Assembly (NCBI GenBank): GCA_013911165.1
Contig: JACETR010000014.1
Span: 1 to 46,784, forward strand
Length of the DNA: 46,784 bases
Direction: 5' to 3'
Origin: Planctomycetota bacterium
GTDB lineage: Bacteria; Planctomycetota; UBA8108; UBA1146
Part shown: positions 18,415-27,700 of the stretch, piece by piece
How the letters are laid out: each line of letters begins with the position of its first letter
How positions within the stretch are numbered: the stretch's first letter is position 1
Position numbers and translations under genes: made by a program
The notes under the pieces: model-generated
What the model saw: only the letters and a program-made list of their open reading frames with translations
What the model was told of the DNA's origin: nothing
Database searches by the model: none

Positions 18415-19925
18415 GTCGGCCTGAAAAAAACTCGGATCCACATGCCATCGTCGTGGGATCAGGTTTTGGCGGCCTGGCCTCAGCACTTCGTTTGAGAGCC
18501 AAGGGCTATCAGGTCACTGTGTTGGAAAGATTGGCCGCCGCAGGCGGCAGGGCGCAAGTTTTTGAAAAAGGTGGATTCCGTCACGACGCCGGCCCAACGG
18601 TGATCACGGCACCCTTCCTCTTCGATGAGCTTTTTGAACTGTTCGGGGAATCCCGTGAAAACCATGTCGAATTCACTCCGGTCGATCCCTGGTATCGATT
18701 CCACTTTGAGGACGGCGACGAATTCGATTACGGCGAAGATCTAACAAGACTGAAGCAGGAGATCGCCCGCTTTTCTCCTGAAGATTCCGAGCGCTATGAA
18801 GATCTGATCTCGGCTTCCAAGAAGATCTTCGATGTGGGATTTACGAAACTTTCAGACAAACCTTTTCTCAATCTGTCCGACATGGTCCGGCAAATCCCCC
18901 AGCTATTGAAGTTGCGTGCCGATCGCAGTGTCTGGAACTTCGTGGGCAAGTTCCTCAAGCATCCCAAAATTCGTCGCGCATTTTCGATTCACCCCTTGCT
19001 TGTCGGTGGCAACCCCTTCACAACCAGCTCCATCTACGCATTGATTCATTATCTTGAGCGTGAATGGGGAGTTCACTTCACCATGGGTGGCACCGGCAAA
19101 CTGGTCGATGAGTTGGTTCGACTCGGTGAAAGAAATCAGATCGATTTCAGGTACGGGACCGATGTCGAAAAACTCATCACTGAGGGCCAGCGCGCCACGG
19201 GCGTTCAACTGGCGGGTGGAGAGGTTCTCAATGCAGATCTGGTAGTCGCCAACTGTGATCCGCCAGTCTTTTACAAAGAGATCATGCCCAGTCACTTCAA
19301 GGCCCCACTTCGACTGCAACACGATTCTCTGGTTCAGTATTCGATGGGGCTTTACGTCCTCTATTTCGGAACGCGACGAAAGTATGAAGACGTTGCCCAC
19401 CACACCATTTGGATGGGTGAACGGTTCAAGGGACTTCTCGCAGAGATCTTCGCAGAGGACAAACTCCCCCCCGATTTCTCCCTTTATGTTCACAGACCGA
19501 CTGCAACCGATCCCAGTTTTGCACCGGAAGGTTGCGACAGTTTCTACGTCCTGTGCCCGGTTCCCAATTTGAGAGCCAAAAATGTCGATTGGTCAGTGGA
19601 GGGAAAAAATCTGCGTGACCGAATCGTGGCCTCGCTTTCTGACACACTGTTGCCCGATCTTGAGAGCACCATTGTCGAGGACTTCTGGATGACCCCCAAA
19701 GAGTTCAAAAAGGACTACCGCTCTGCACATGGTGCCGGTTTTTCCATTGCCCCCGTGCTCTCACAATCGGCCTCATTCAGATATCCCAATCGTGATGCCC
19801 ATGTTGAGAACCTGTTCTTCGTCGGAGCCGGAACCCATCCGGGTGCAGGTCTTCCGGGTGTGGTCAGCTCAGCCAAAGTGGTGGATTCCATGATTCCTTC
19901 TGTCGTGAAAAAGATTCATGTCTGA
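18411..19925 (+). CDS. crtI: Phytoene desaturase CrtI
   Basis: 504 residues, standard CrtI length. N-terminal FAD-binding Rossmann motif 'VVGSGFGGLASALRLRAKGY' near residues 14-33, then 'LERLAAAGGRA' and 'HDAGPTVIT'. The C-terminal FAD/carotenoid signature 'LFFVGAGTHPGAGLPGVV' is near residue 470. It converts phytoene to lycopene by successive desaturations at the membrane. GGAG lies 6 nt before the ATG, and the start overlaps the crtE stop by 4 bases. The 3' end overlaps crtB by 8 bases. Confidence 0.96.
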   Translation: MSRPEKNSDPHAIVVGSGFGGLASALRLRAKGYQVTVLERLAAAGGRAQVFEKGGFRHDAGPTVITAPFLFDELFELFGESRENHVEFTPVDPWYRFHFEDGDEFDYGEDLTRLKQEIARFSPEDSERYEDLISASKKIFDVGFTKLSDKPFLNLSDMVRQIPQLLKLRADRSVWNFVGKFLKHPKIRRAFSIHPLLVGGNPFTTSSIYALIHYLEREWGVHFTMGGTGKLVDELVRLGERNQIDFRYGTDVEKLITEGQRATGVQLAGGEVLNADLVVANCDPPVFYKEIMPSHFKAPLRLQHDSLVQYSMGLYVLYFGTRRKYEDVAHHTIWMGERFKGLLAEIFAEDKLPPDFSLYVHRPTATDPSFAPEGCDSFYVLCPVPNLRAKNVDWSVEGKNLRDRIVASLSDTLLPDLESTIVEDFWMTPKEFKKDYRSAHGAGFSIAPVLSQSASFRYPNRDAHVENLFFVGAGTHPGAGLPGVVSSAKVVDSMIPSVVKKIHV

Positions 19926-20829
19926 TTCCGGCGAAGCTCAAAAAATCCTTCGTGAACACGGTCGAACTTTTTCATGGGCTTCCGTATTCCTGGGACGAAG
20001 AGCTTCCTCTCTTGCGACGCGGCTCTATGCCCTTTGCAGACATTTGGATGATCTGGCAGACGAGCCGTCGCCGAAGCGACAGCAAAACCTCCAGCAGTTG
20101 CACGAAGCTCTTCAGATCAATTCCTATCCCAGCCATGATCCAGCTTTTTCCCATTACCAAATTCTGAAAAATCAGGGTGTAGACCTCGATCCCCTCCGGC
20201 ACCTTCTGGATGGCCTGATCGCTGATCAGCGACAGGTTCGACTGAAAGACGAGAAGGAACTTCTCAAATACTGCTATCAGGTTGCCGGCACTGTAGGCCT
20301 GATGATGTCCGGTGTCCTCAACGTCAAGGACAAGACTGCCCGAAAGAATGCACTCGATCTGGGAATCGCCATGCAAATGACCAACATTTGCAGAGACATT
20401 CTCGAGGATGCCCGAATGGGCAGAGTATATCTTCCGGCAGATTGGATAGACGGTCTGACTGCCGCAGAGATCGCCAACCAAAGTCATAATCCCAGGATTC
20501 GCACGCTCATCACTGAAGCCCAAAAAAGACTGCTTCACAGAGCCGATCAGTTCTATCGCAGTGGAGCAGAGGGTTTCCCCTCACTCCCCTTCCGGGCTCG
20601 TCTCTCCATTCGCACCGCCGCAGTCATTTACAGGGAGATCGGTGCACAGATTCTTGAGAGAAAAGTGAACTGGTGGGAAGGCCGCAGCGTGGTCACCTCT
20701 TCACGCAAACTGAGTCTCACTCTTGCCGCCCTGACACAGGGAGACGCACTCCTGACTCGACAGGCGAACGAGTCACCGGATCTTCCCGGAGAACTCATGC
20801 AATACGCCTTGCTGAAAGCGACCCCATGA
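19918..20829 (+). CDS. crtB: Phytoene synthase CrtB
   Basis: 303 residues. It condenses two geranylgeranyl diphosphates to phytoene. Both aspartate-rich motifs of the squalene/phytoene synthase family are present: 'LCRHLDDLADE' (D44, D45, D48) and 'NICRDILEDARMGRVYLP' (D160, D164). 'AGTVGLMM' is also typical. The gene overlaps crtI by 8 bases and crtY by ATGA, so translation is coupled. Confidence 0.96.
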   Translation: MSDSGEAQKILREHGRTFSWASVFLGRRASSLATRLYALCRHLDDLADEPSPKRQQNLQQLHEALQINSYPSHDPAFSHYQILKNQGVDLDPLRHLLDGLIADQRQVRLKDEKELLKYCYQVAGTVGLMMSGVLNVKDKTARKNALDLGIAMQMTNICRDILEDARMGRVYLPADWIDGLTAAEIANQSHNPRIRTLITEAQKRLLHRADQFYRSGAEGFPSLPFRARLSIRTAAVIYREIGAQILERKVNWWEGRSVVTSSRKLSLTLAALTQGDALLTRQANESPDLPGELMQYALLKATP

Positions 20830-21920
20830 AGATTGCGATCGTCGGAATGGGGGCATCAGGAGCTTCCCTCGCCAGCTTCCTCTCTGCCAAAGAGGAGTTG
20901 GAGATCTCCATCTTCGAGCCTGCTCTCTCCAGAAAAAACCATCTTTGGGGATTCTGGGATGACGGTAGCCCGGCGTTCGAGGCTGCCCGCCACTGCCGTC
21001 AACACAGCTGGGATTCCCTCGCTTTTGTTCACGGAGAACAAAGACGCCAAGTTGACGTTCCACAATCCCCCTACTCGGTTGTCAACAGCAGAGACTTCAT
21101 CCAATCCTGTGAAAAAAATCTGCGTGACTCTACCAAGATCATTCGCGAGTCCGTGATCTCTCTCTCTGAAAATCCCCGAGAAGCCATCGTCAAAACCAGG
21201 GAGCGTGAAGAAGGTTTCGACCTGGTATTCGACAGCAGACCACCCATGTTTCCGACAAATACTTTGCAACAGCATTTTCTGGGGCGTTGGGTTGAAATGC
21301 CGTCTCCTGTCTTCGATCCGGAAACTGCCACCTTGATGGATTTCCGTCCCCGTCCTGAAGAACCCTTTCACTTCATCTATGTTCTGCCGATCAGTCGAAC
21401 CAGGGCATTGATCGAAAGCACCTGTTACAGCCCGGCGACTCGTGAAGAAAACTGGTATCGACGCAGAATTCACGACTACCTTCAGGAGTGGGGCGAAGGC
21501 TATGAAATTCTTGAGGAAGAGTCAGGGCAAATCCCTCTCCACTCCGGCTCGTCTTCGCAGGGAGAGCGAATCAAATCCATCGGCTTGAGATCGGGGACCT
21601 TGCGGGCCTCGTCCGGTTACGCCTTTGCCCAAAACCTGATCCAAAGTCAAAAAATTGCTGAACAGGTTTTTGATTCCGTGGATCTGTGCATTCCCGATTC
21701 ATGTCTTCCCATGGAAAAGTGGATGGATGAGGTCATGCTGCGCCTGATCCGCCAGCGGCCGCAGCAGGCCATCGAAGCGATGATGGCGGTCCCTGGAGCT
21801 CTGGATGGCCTGGACTTTACCGAGTTCATGACGGGACATTCCAAAGCACGGACCCGCTGGTCCCTGATATGGGGACTTCCCAAGGCTCCCATGATCAGTG
21901 CTGCATTGGGGTGGCAATGA
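20826..21920 (+). CDS. crtY: Lycopene beta-cyclase CrtY
   Basis: 364 residues. It closes both ends of lycopene to beta-carotene. The N terminus MKIAIVGMGASGASLA is an FAD/NAD Rossmann motif; 'NHLWGFWDD' corresponds to the NHTWxF motif of bacterial CrtY; 'LQQHFLGRWVEM', 'ATLMDFRP' and 'FHFIYVLPIS' are further family pieces. The start is ATG 20826, which overlaps the crtB stop (ATGA); the frame extends upstream to 20673, but that part lies wholly inside crtB. The stop overlaps blh by ATGA. Confidence 0.93.
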   Translation: MKIAIVGMGASGASLASFLSAKEELEISIFEPALSRKNHLWGFWDDGSPAFEAARHCRQHSWDSLAFVHGEQRRQVDVPQSPYSVVNSRDFIQSCEKNLRDSTKIIRESVISLSENPREAIVKTREREEGFDLVFDSRPPMFPTNTLQQHFLGRWVEMPSPVFDPETATLMDFRPRPEEPFHFIYVLPISRTRALIESTCYSPATREENWYRRRIHDYLQEWGEGYEILEEESGQIPLHSGSSSQGERIKSIGLRSGTLRASSGYAFAQNLIQSQKIAEQVFDSVDLCIPDSCLPMEKWMDEVMLRLIRQRPQQAIEAMMAVPGALDGLDFTEFMTGHSKARTRWSLIWGLPKAPMISAALGWQ

Positions 21921-22711
21921 ATCTCCTGTGGATCCCACTGCTTGCGATTCTGTTGGTGGGAATCCCCCACGGTGCTCTGGACGCAATCCTCATCCGCAAG
22001 GTTTCCGGCTCGCGCAGTTCGATCTGGTTTTACAGCAGTTATCTTTTGCTGTGCGTTGCCGTAGTCGCCATCTGGTTTCAGGCACCTGTGGTTTCACTGG
22101 CCTTCTTCCTGCTGATCTCGCTGTGGCACTTTGGTGGCGCTGACGCGCGTGGATATGGGGACGACCGCTGGCTCAGCCGACTGGTGCATGGATCGATGAT
22201 CCCGATCGTGCTTCCGGCATTGCAACCGGAAGCCGTCGCCCCACTCTTTCGCCTGGTAGCCCTGCAAAATGAGACACCCTTTGTCCAATGGGCGCAAATC
22301 CTGATTTGGCCGTGGGCCGCTTTGCTGCTGCTGAAAGTCATCCGCAAAGAGGTTTGCAAGCGTGAGGTTCTTGAGCTGGGTGGGCTCAGCCTCTTCTTCT
22401 GGCTTGCGGACCCGATCTACAGTTTTGCACTGTACTTCTGTGGACTTCACTCGATGAGGCACTTCCAGCAATCATTCCAATTCCTCTCCCGGAATCGGTT
22501 CGGAAAAAAGGAAACCATCGAGTTCGCTATCCTGTCGGGAGTACCCATCCTCATGATCCTGCTGGGAGGAGCGATGCTCGACGAGACCCAATGGCTCCAG
22601 GGGCTCACAGGGTCCGTATTCATCGGACTCGCTGCCCTGACCGTTCCCCATATGATCCTGATCGACGGTTGGGTTCCTCTGGGAAAACCTGACTCCGGTC
22701 ACTCCACCTGA
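21917..22711 (+). CDS. blh: Beta-carotene 15,15'-dioxygenase (Brp/Blh family)
   Basis: 264 residues, an integral membrane protein with six to eight hydrophobic segments. It cleaves beta-carotene to two molecules of retinal, the rhodopsin chromophore. The four iron-ligand histidines of the family are visible: H18 in 'GIPHGALDA', H71 in 'SLWHFGGAD', H178 and H182 in 'YFCGLHSMRH'; 'TVPHMILID' near 242 is also conserved. The start at 21917 overlaps the crtY stop by ATGA. It closes the retinal operon; its 3' end overlaps the convergent thioredoxin-like gene by 13 bases. Confidence 0.96.
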   Translation: MNLLWIPLLAILLVGIPHGALDAILIRKVSGSRSSIWFYSSYLLLCVAVVAIWFQAPVVSLAFFLLISLWHFGGADARGYGDDRWLSRLVHGSMIPIVLPALQPEAVAPLFRLVALQNETPFVQWAQILIWPWAALLLLKVIRKEVCKREVLELGGLSLFFWLADPIYSFALYFCGLHSMRHFQQSFQFLSRNRFGKKETIEFAILSGVPILMILLGGAMLDETQWLQGLTGSVFIGLAALTVPHMILIDGWVPLGKPDSGHST

Positions 22712-23700
22712 ACGGGAAGCTCCTCGAGTCGTTCTTTCATTCCTTTGACGAAACGATCGGCAACACCGAAAACGTCGGTGTAGGTTTTCAGACAGCGAGT
22801 TGCGACACGACGATCTTTGGCCTCCATCGCTCCATCAAAGGCAAGCACCCAGAATGCCCGAAAATCCGGGTCGTCCTCTCCGATGGATTCACCATCACGA
22901 ACCATGGTGAAAGCGCGTTCCATCGCTGCCTTCCGCAACCGTGCCAGTTCCTCTTTCTCTGCCCCGGTGGAAAAAGCATTCCGGTAGGGTCCGAAAGCTT
23001 CCAGGAAACGGATGCGCGAACGCTCTCTGAGCCAACGCCCAACCACTTCTGCGGGAACTCCCTCGACCTTGCAGGCAGCTTCCATCTCGGCCACCGAACA
23101 CTGGTCCGGATTCAACAATCCGAGAATCAGGGTCAGATGGGCTTTGGACAATTTGTCTTCCGGGTTTTCGGAAACACGTTTCTTCAAACGGAAAATGGTT
23201 TCCACTTCCGCAAGACCCGCTTCCAGATTTTCCGGTGAGTCAGGGCGCCAATAAGGCTCCTTGCCGAAGAGGATCTGACCTTCCGAATCAAGAATGAGGA
23301 AAGTGGGAAATCCTCGCAAACCAAATTGAGTCATCATCTGCTGATCCGGTTTTTCCGGAAGTCGGGCACTGATGTTCAGGTAGGGAACGAAACGCTTTGT
23401 CGATTTTTTCCACCAGTCGGTCAGGAGGGGGCCCCCCTCCATGTATTCACACGGCGGTCATGGAGCGTAGGAACGTGTGAAGTATGCAATGATCGGCAGA
23501 TTCTTTTCCGCAGACTGCTGCTTTGCCTTTTCCAGACTGCTCTCCCAGGAGATGGCACTGACAAAAGGCTTCTTCAGTTTCTCCGTATAGTTTTGCTCGA
23601 GGGTTTCGTCGAGAGCTGTGGCCGTCTGTGGACCACCCAGCCACAACAGTATGAAAGCGATGAGCACGCGAACGGCCCGAGGAGGAGGATGTATGATCAT
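22699..23700 (-). CDS. Secreted thioredoxin-fold protein, predicted selenoprotein with in-frame UGA (Sec81)
   Basis: Read through one TGA this is a single 333-residue protein. The signal peptide is 'VRVLIAFILLWLGGP' (about 10-24). A thioredoxin-like fold starts near residue 55: 'NLPIIAYFTRSYAP', then TGA (residue 81), then PPCEYMEGG, and later the cis-proline region 'FGLRGFPTFLILDSEGQ'. The TGA replaces the first Cys of a CPPC redox motif, giving Sec-Pro-Pro-Cys. Both sides are in the same frame (TGA 23460-23458, next codon at 23457), so it is not a frameshift. A hairpin follows at SECIS distance and selB is at 38105-40048. A helical C-terminal half of unknown role follows. The likely role is periplasmic thiol/disulfide or peroxide chemistry. 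Alternative: a nonsense mutation or sequencing error. Confidence 0.78.
23424..23440 (-). promoter_or_regulatory. SECIS-like hairpin downstream of the UGA
   Basis: On the minus strand GGAGGGGGGCCCCCTCC begins 18 nt after the UGA. GGAGGG pairs with CCCTCC (6 bp) around a GGGCC loop, which could tighten further by one G-C pair. The apical guanines lie 24-26 nt after the UGA. Bacterial SECIS elements recognised by SelB are small hairpins inside the coding region, with an apical loop about 16-37 nt after the UGA and a G among the first loop bases; this one fits. The odd run of GGG GGC CCC CTC codons is explained by the hairpin. Confidence 0.62.
23458..23460 (-). other. UGA codon predicted to encode selenocysteine
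   Basis: The minus-strand codons around it read GCT CCA TGA CCG CCG TGT GAA, giving Ala-Pro-Sec-Pro-Pro-Cys-Glu. The position matches the N-terminal, nucleophilic cysteine of thioredoxin CxxC, the position most often occupied by Sec in UxxC selenoproteins. No other in-frame stop interrupts the remaining 252 codons. Confidence 0.75.
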
Positions 23701-23813
23701 GGACTTCTTTCCGAAGATCTTTTCCGCAGTGAGGTCCCTCTGAATCCGTCTTCAGGCCTCTCCAGAAAAGATAACGGAGGCTCCCGAGAGCCCAAACCCT
23801 CACCCCCCCATCT

Positions 23814-23842
23814 TTATCAATTGCTTCAAAACAATGCAACAA
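23814..23842 (-). promoter_or_regulatory. Candidate sigma70-type promoter for the selenoprotein gene
   Basis: TTGTTG (23842-23837), a 17-base spacer and TGATAA (23819-23814) on the minus strand, with A/T-rich sequence upstream, about 115 bases before the ATG at 23700. The match is moderate and based on consensus only. It lies downstream of the terminator that closes the sigma factor gene, so the thioredoxin-like gene probably has its own transcript. Confidence 0.33.
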
Positions 23843-23887
23843 TTAATGCTCCATAATGACGCATTTCAGGTATTGCCTCAAAATAAA

Positions 23888-23920
23888 GCACCCCTCCCGA
23901 TCTCAGACCGGGAGGGGTGC
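23888..23920 (-). terminator. Rho-independent terminator after the sigma factor gene
   Basis: GCACCCCTCCCG (23888-23899) and CGGGAGGGGTGC (23909-23920) form a perfect 12-bp stem with a 9-base loop. On the minus strand it is followed by TTTATTTT. It lies 31 bases past the stop of the minus-strand sigma gene. Confidence 0.8.
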
Positions 23921-23951
23921 CAGGGATGGTTTTGGGCTCTTTGAGTAGGGC

Positions 23952-24578
23952 TCAGGCCGCAGTCAAGCTCGGCTCTGCGAATCCACAGGACTCGGCGTAC
24001 TCCTGCAATGCAATGCGCAACTTCTTTCTGGCTCTGGAGATACGTGATCTCACCGTGCCCAGGGGAAGCTGCAATTCGCGGGCAATTTCATGGTAGGCCA
24101 TGCCGTCGAGGTCACACTTGAGCAACGGAATACGGAATTCCGCAGGAAGCTGACGAATCGCTTCACGAACCTGATCTCCCACCAATTCGAGGCTCGGATC
24201 AGCACCATTTTCGATTCTCTGTAGTTCCTTTTGCACTTCCCACGATCTCTCGGGAGCCATCGGCTGGCTCAAGTCCACGTCCTCGTGGGTCGGACGGCGC
24301 ATTTTGCGGCGGCAGAGATCATAGAAGCGGTTTTTGCAGATACGGAAGAGCCAGGAACGGCAGTCGGTTCCGCGGGAGAAGGAGTCAAACGCCTTCAAAG
24401 CCCTCAAAAGCGTATCCTGAACCAGATCCTCGGCGCGATTGCGATCTCCGGTCAGAGAGATGGCAAAAGCCCGGAGTGAGTGAATATGAGGCAAAACCTC
24501 TTCGGAGTAGGCGTCCTCCACACTCTCTGGACTGATCTGGGCAATGGTTTCCCATTCCTCGAGTTTGAACATTTTCAT
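23952..24578 (-). CDS. Sigma-70 family (ECF-like) RNA polymerase sigma factor
   Basis: 208 residues. Region 2 shows 'DLVQDTLLRALKAFDSF' and 'CRSWLFRICKNRFYDLCRRK' (about 50-92); region 4 shows 'AIRQLPAEFRIPLLKCDLDG' and the helix-turn-helix 'EIARELQLPLGTVRSRISRA' (about 138-187). No region 1 or 3 is present, so it is an ECF-type factor. It redirects RNA polymerase to a specific regulon. No anti-sigma gene is adjacent; the next gene downstream is the selenoprotein beyond a terminator. AGAGGGGG precedes the ATG by about 8 nt. A short Cys-containing C-terminal tail extends past region 4. Confidence 0.93.
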   Translation of the reverse strand: MKMFKLEEWETIAQISPESVEDAYSEEVLPHIHSLRAFAISLTGDRNRAEDLVQDTLLRALKAFDSFSRGTDCRSWLFRICKNRFYDLCRRKMRRPTHEDVDLSQPMAPERSWEVQKELQRIENGADPSLELVGDQVREAIRQLPAEFRIPLLKCDLDGMAYHEIARELQLPLGTVRSRISRARKKLRIALQEYAESCGFAEPSLTAA

Positions 24579-24762
24579 GGTTATGGCCCCCTCTTCTGTC
24601 TATTGGCCAAAAACGCACTGGTCACTTGCGGGCTAACCAAGGACCTAGCAAGGGGTGTGCCAAAAAGCTGAAGGCATGGAATCACCGGAAAGTGGCCAGA
24701 AATTCGCTATGATCCAAAGCGTGAGCCAGAAGGCTCAAATTGCGGAGAGATAGAGGTGACAG

Positions 24763-27700
24763 ATGTTTCGGAATCGGTCTTTCCTCGCGTTAACGGGAAC
24801 CCAGTTTCTTGGGGCGTTCAACGACAACATCTTCAAGCAGTTCATCCTGCTGATCGCCCTGCAGATGAACCTCGAACACCTTCCTCTGGATCCCCAGGCG
24901 ATGGCGATGGGGGTCTTTGCATTCCCCTTCGTCCTCTTTGCCTGTCTGGGCGGATCCATCGCCGATCGCTTGCCCAAGCGACGGGTGATCTTCATGGTCA
25001 AGGTCACGGAAATTCTGGTGATGGTTCTCGGGATGGGGGCGTTTTTCCTCGCCCAGATCGATCCGGATCTGGCCATTCTGGCCATGATGGCGGTCCTCTT
25101 TTTGATGGGGACCCAGAGTGCCTTCTTCGGACCTTCCAAATTCGGCATCATTCCCGAAATGGTCAAGGAATCGAACCTGACCCGGGCCAACGCCATCATC
25201 AGCATGACCACCAATATTGCGATCATCCTCGGCACCACCTTCGCCGGGACGATGTTCCTCCACCTCAATCCTGGGGGAGACCTGAGTCAGGGTGATCCCA
25301 ATTGGTATAGCGGGGCCGTCTTCATTTCGATTGCGATCATCGGCTGGCTGATGGCCCGTAAAATCACCGCCGGAGACAAACCAGTCGCTCCCGAGCGCAG
25401 GATGGAGTGGAACCCCATCCACGAGTTGCGTCACCTCGCTAAAGACAAGCCTCTGCTGGGTGCAGTCATCTCGGCAGGCTGGTTTTTCCTGATCGGAGCA
25501 CTTTCACTGGCCGCACTGAATGTTTGCGGCAAGGAAGTCCTGATGCTGCAGGACGGCGGATCCCGTCTCTTCTTCTTCGTCGCCGGAGGAATCGGTATCG
25601 GCAGTCTGTTGGCGAGTCGCCTCTCCGGAGACAAGGTCGAAATCGGTATCGTTCCCGTCGGTGGAGCCTTGATGACCCTGGGCTTCGGACTGACTACTGT
25701 CGTCGAGGAAACCCTCTTCGGTTACGGCATGACTCTGTCACTGGCAGGCATCGGCGGTGGAATGTTCCTCGTTCCGCTGCAGGCATATATTCAGGAACGA
25801 TCCCGGGGTGCGGAAAAAGGCAAGATTCAGGGCGCAAATGAGTTTGTGACCTTCTCCTTCATTTTCCTCTCCGCTCTCGTCTGGGAATTTTTCGTCAACA
25901 AGGACATGCTCGGCCTGAGCCCCGAGGGAAGTTTGCTCGCCATCGCTGCCCTCGCACTGACCGGCACTCTGGGGGTTTTCTTCACGGTTCCCCATATCGC
26001 CGTTCGGTTCCCGGTATGGGTTCTCGTTCACACCCTCTACCGGATCCGCATCGTCGGCATGGAAAACATCCCCCGCAGGGGAGGGGCTCTGCTGGTGGTG
26101 AACCATCTCTCTTACGCAGACCCTTTCCTGGTCGGCGCATCCGTTCCCCGCTTCGTTCACTTTCTCATGCATCGCCAATTCAAGGATATGGGACTGATCG
26201 GTTGGGCCAGTCACTTGATGAGGGCGATCCCTGTATCCAGCGAGGACGGACCACGGGCTATCATCAAATCCCTGGAAGATGCGGCTGAGCGAGCCAAGAA
26301 GGGTCACATCGTCTGCATCTTTGCGGAGGGTGGTATCTCCCGAACCGGCAACCTGTTGCCCTTCTCCAAGGGCCTGGAAAAGATTGCCCGCAAGGCGGAT
26401 GTGCCCATCGTCCCCATGTATCTCGACCGGGTGTGGGGCAGCATCTTCTCCTTCCGTGGCAAAAAGTTTTTCTTCAAGCGTCCCCTTCGCCTGCCTTACC
26501 CGGTCACGGTGACCATCGGCGAGCCAATGCCTTCCACCTCGACTTCCCGGGAAGTCCGCTCTCGGGTAGAGGAGCTGAGTGCCCTTGCGCTTGATTCGCG
26601 CAAACAAAAAGGCATCACTCTCGCAACCCGCTTCCTGACTGTCGCCAGAAAGTCCAGTGGCCGAACCGCGGTGATCGAGAAGGGTCGAAGTCTGACCTTC
26701 CGTAAATTCCTCATTCTGGTTCTCCTGTTGCGAAGGAAACTGAGAAAGCGTCTGGAAGGCCAACAAAATATTGGTGTCCTGCTGCCCTCTGGCATAGGTG
26801 GTGCTGCCATCAACATTGCCCTGACGGTGATGGGAAAGACTGTCAGCAACCTCAACTTCACTGCAGGAACGGTTTCCCTGAAGTCCGCCTGTGAGCAGCT
26901 GGAGTTGAAAACCATCATCTCTGCCAAGTTGTTTACCAGCAAAATCGACATGGACATCTCGGAGTTTGCACCGGATGTGGAAGTCATCGACTTGCCCAGT
27001 CTTCTGACCAGGGAAGTTTCGGGGATGGACAAAGTGATGGCACTGCTGACAGCACTGCTGCCTTCCCCCTTCCTGCGAGCCCTTCCCGACGTTCCGCAGG
27101 ATCCCGATCAGGATGTCTCAATCATGTTCTCTTCCGGGTCGACCGGCACCCCCAAAGGTGTGCGATTGTCCCACCACAACATCCTCTCCAACGTCCGCAG
27201 TGTCTCACAGATCTTCGACGTTGATCACAAGGACCGGGTCGTCGGCTCATTGCCTTTCTTCCATGTCTTCGGATACACCATCACACTGTGGTTCCCCCTC
27301 GGGAATGCGATCGGTGCCATCTATCACTCCAACCCGATGGAGACCGATGTCATCGCTGAACTGACGCGAGATCACAAAGGCACCATCTTCCTGTCCACCC
27401 CAACCTTTTATCGCACTTACCTGCGCAAGTTCCAGCCGGAAGACTTCCAGTCTGTGCGGATTGCCGGAGCCGGCGCGGAGAAGCTCAAGGCAAGTCTTGC
27501 CGAAGCATGGGAAGAGCGGTTTGGATCTCCTCTTCTGGAAGGCTACGGCTGCACAGAGTTGAGCCCAGTGGTCTCTGTGAACCTGCCGGATGTCGACATC
27601 CCCGGCTTCCGTCAGAAGACCCGGAAACTGGGTACCATCGGCTTGCCGATTCCAGGAGTGGTGACCCGCATCGTCGACCCCGATACCGGTGAGGATCTGC

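Noticed and set aside
22699..23442. A separate 247-residue gene starting at ATG 23442
   Set aside because: It begins in the middle of a thioredoxin fold, has no signal peptide, and its upstream sense codons (Pro-Pro-Cys-Glu-Tyr) continue in frame to the preceding piece through one TGA. The ATG is inside the predicted SECIS region.
23440..23470. Frameshift as the cause of the split thioredoxin gene
   Set aside because: Both halves are in the same frame (start positions differ by 258 bases), so only a stop codon change or Sec recoding can explain the split.
25738..26766. 342-codon minus-strand open frame opposite the acyltransferase fusion
   Set aside because: Antisense shadow; low-complexity Gln/Glu/Asp-rich translation without a domain.
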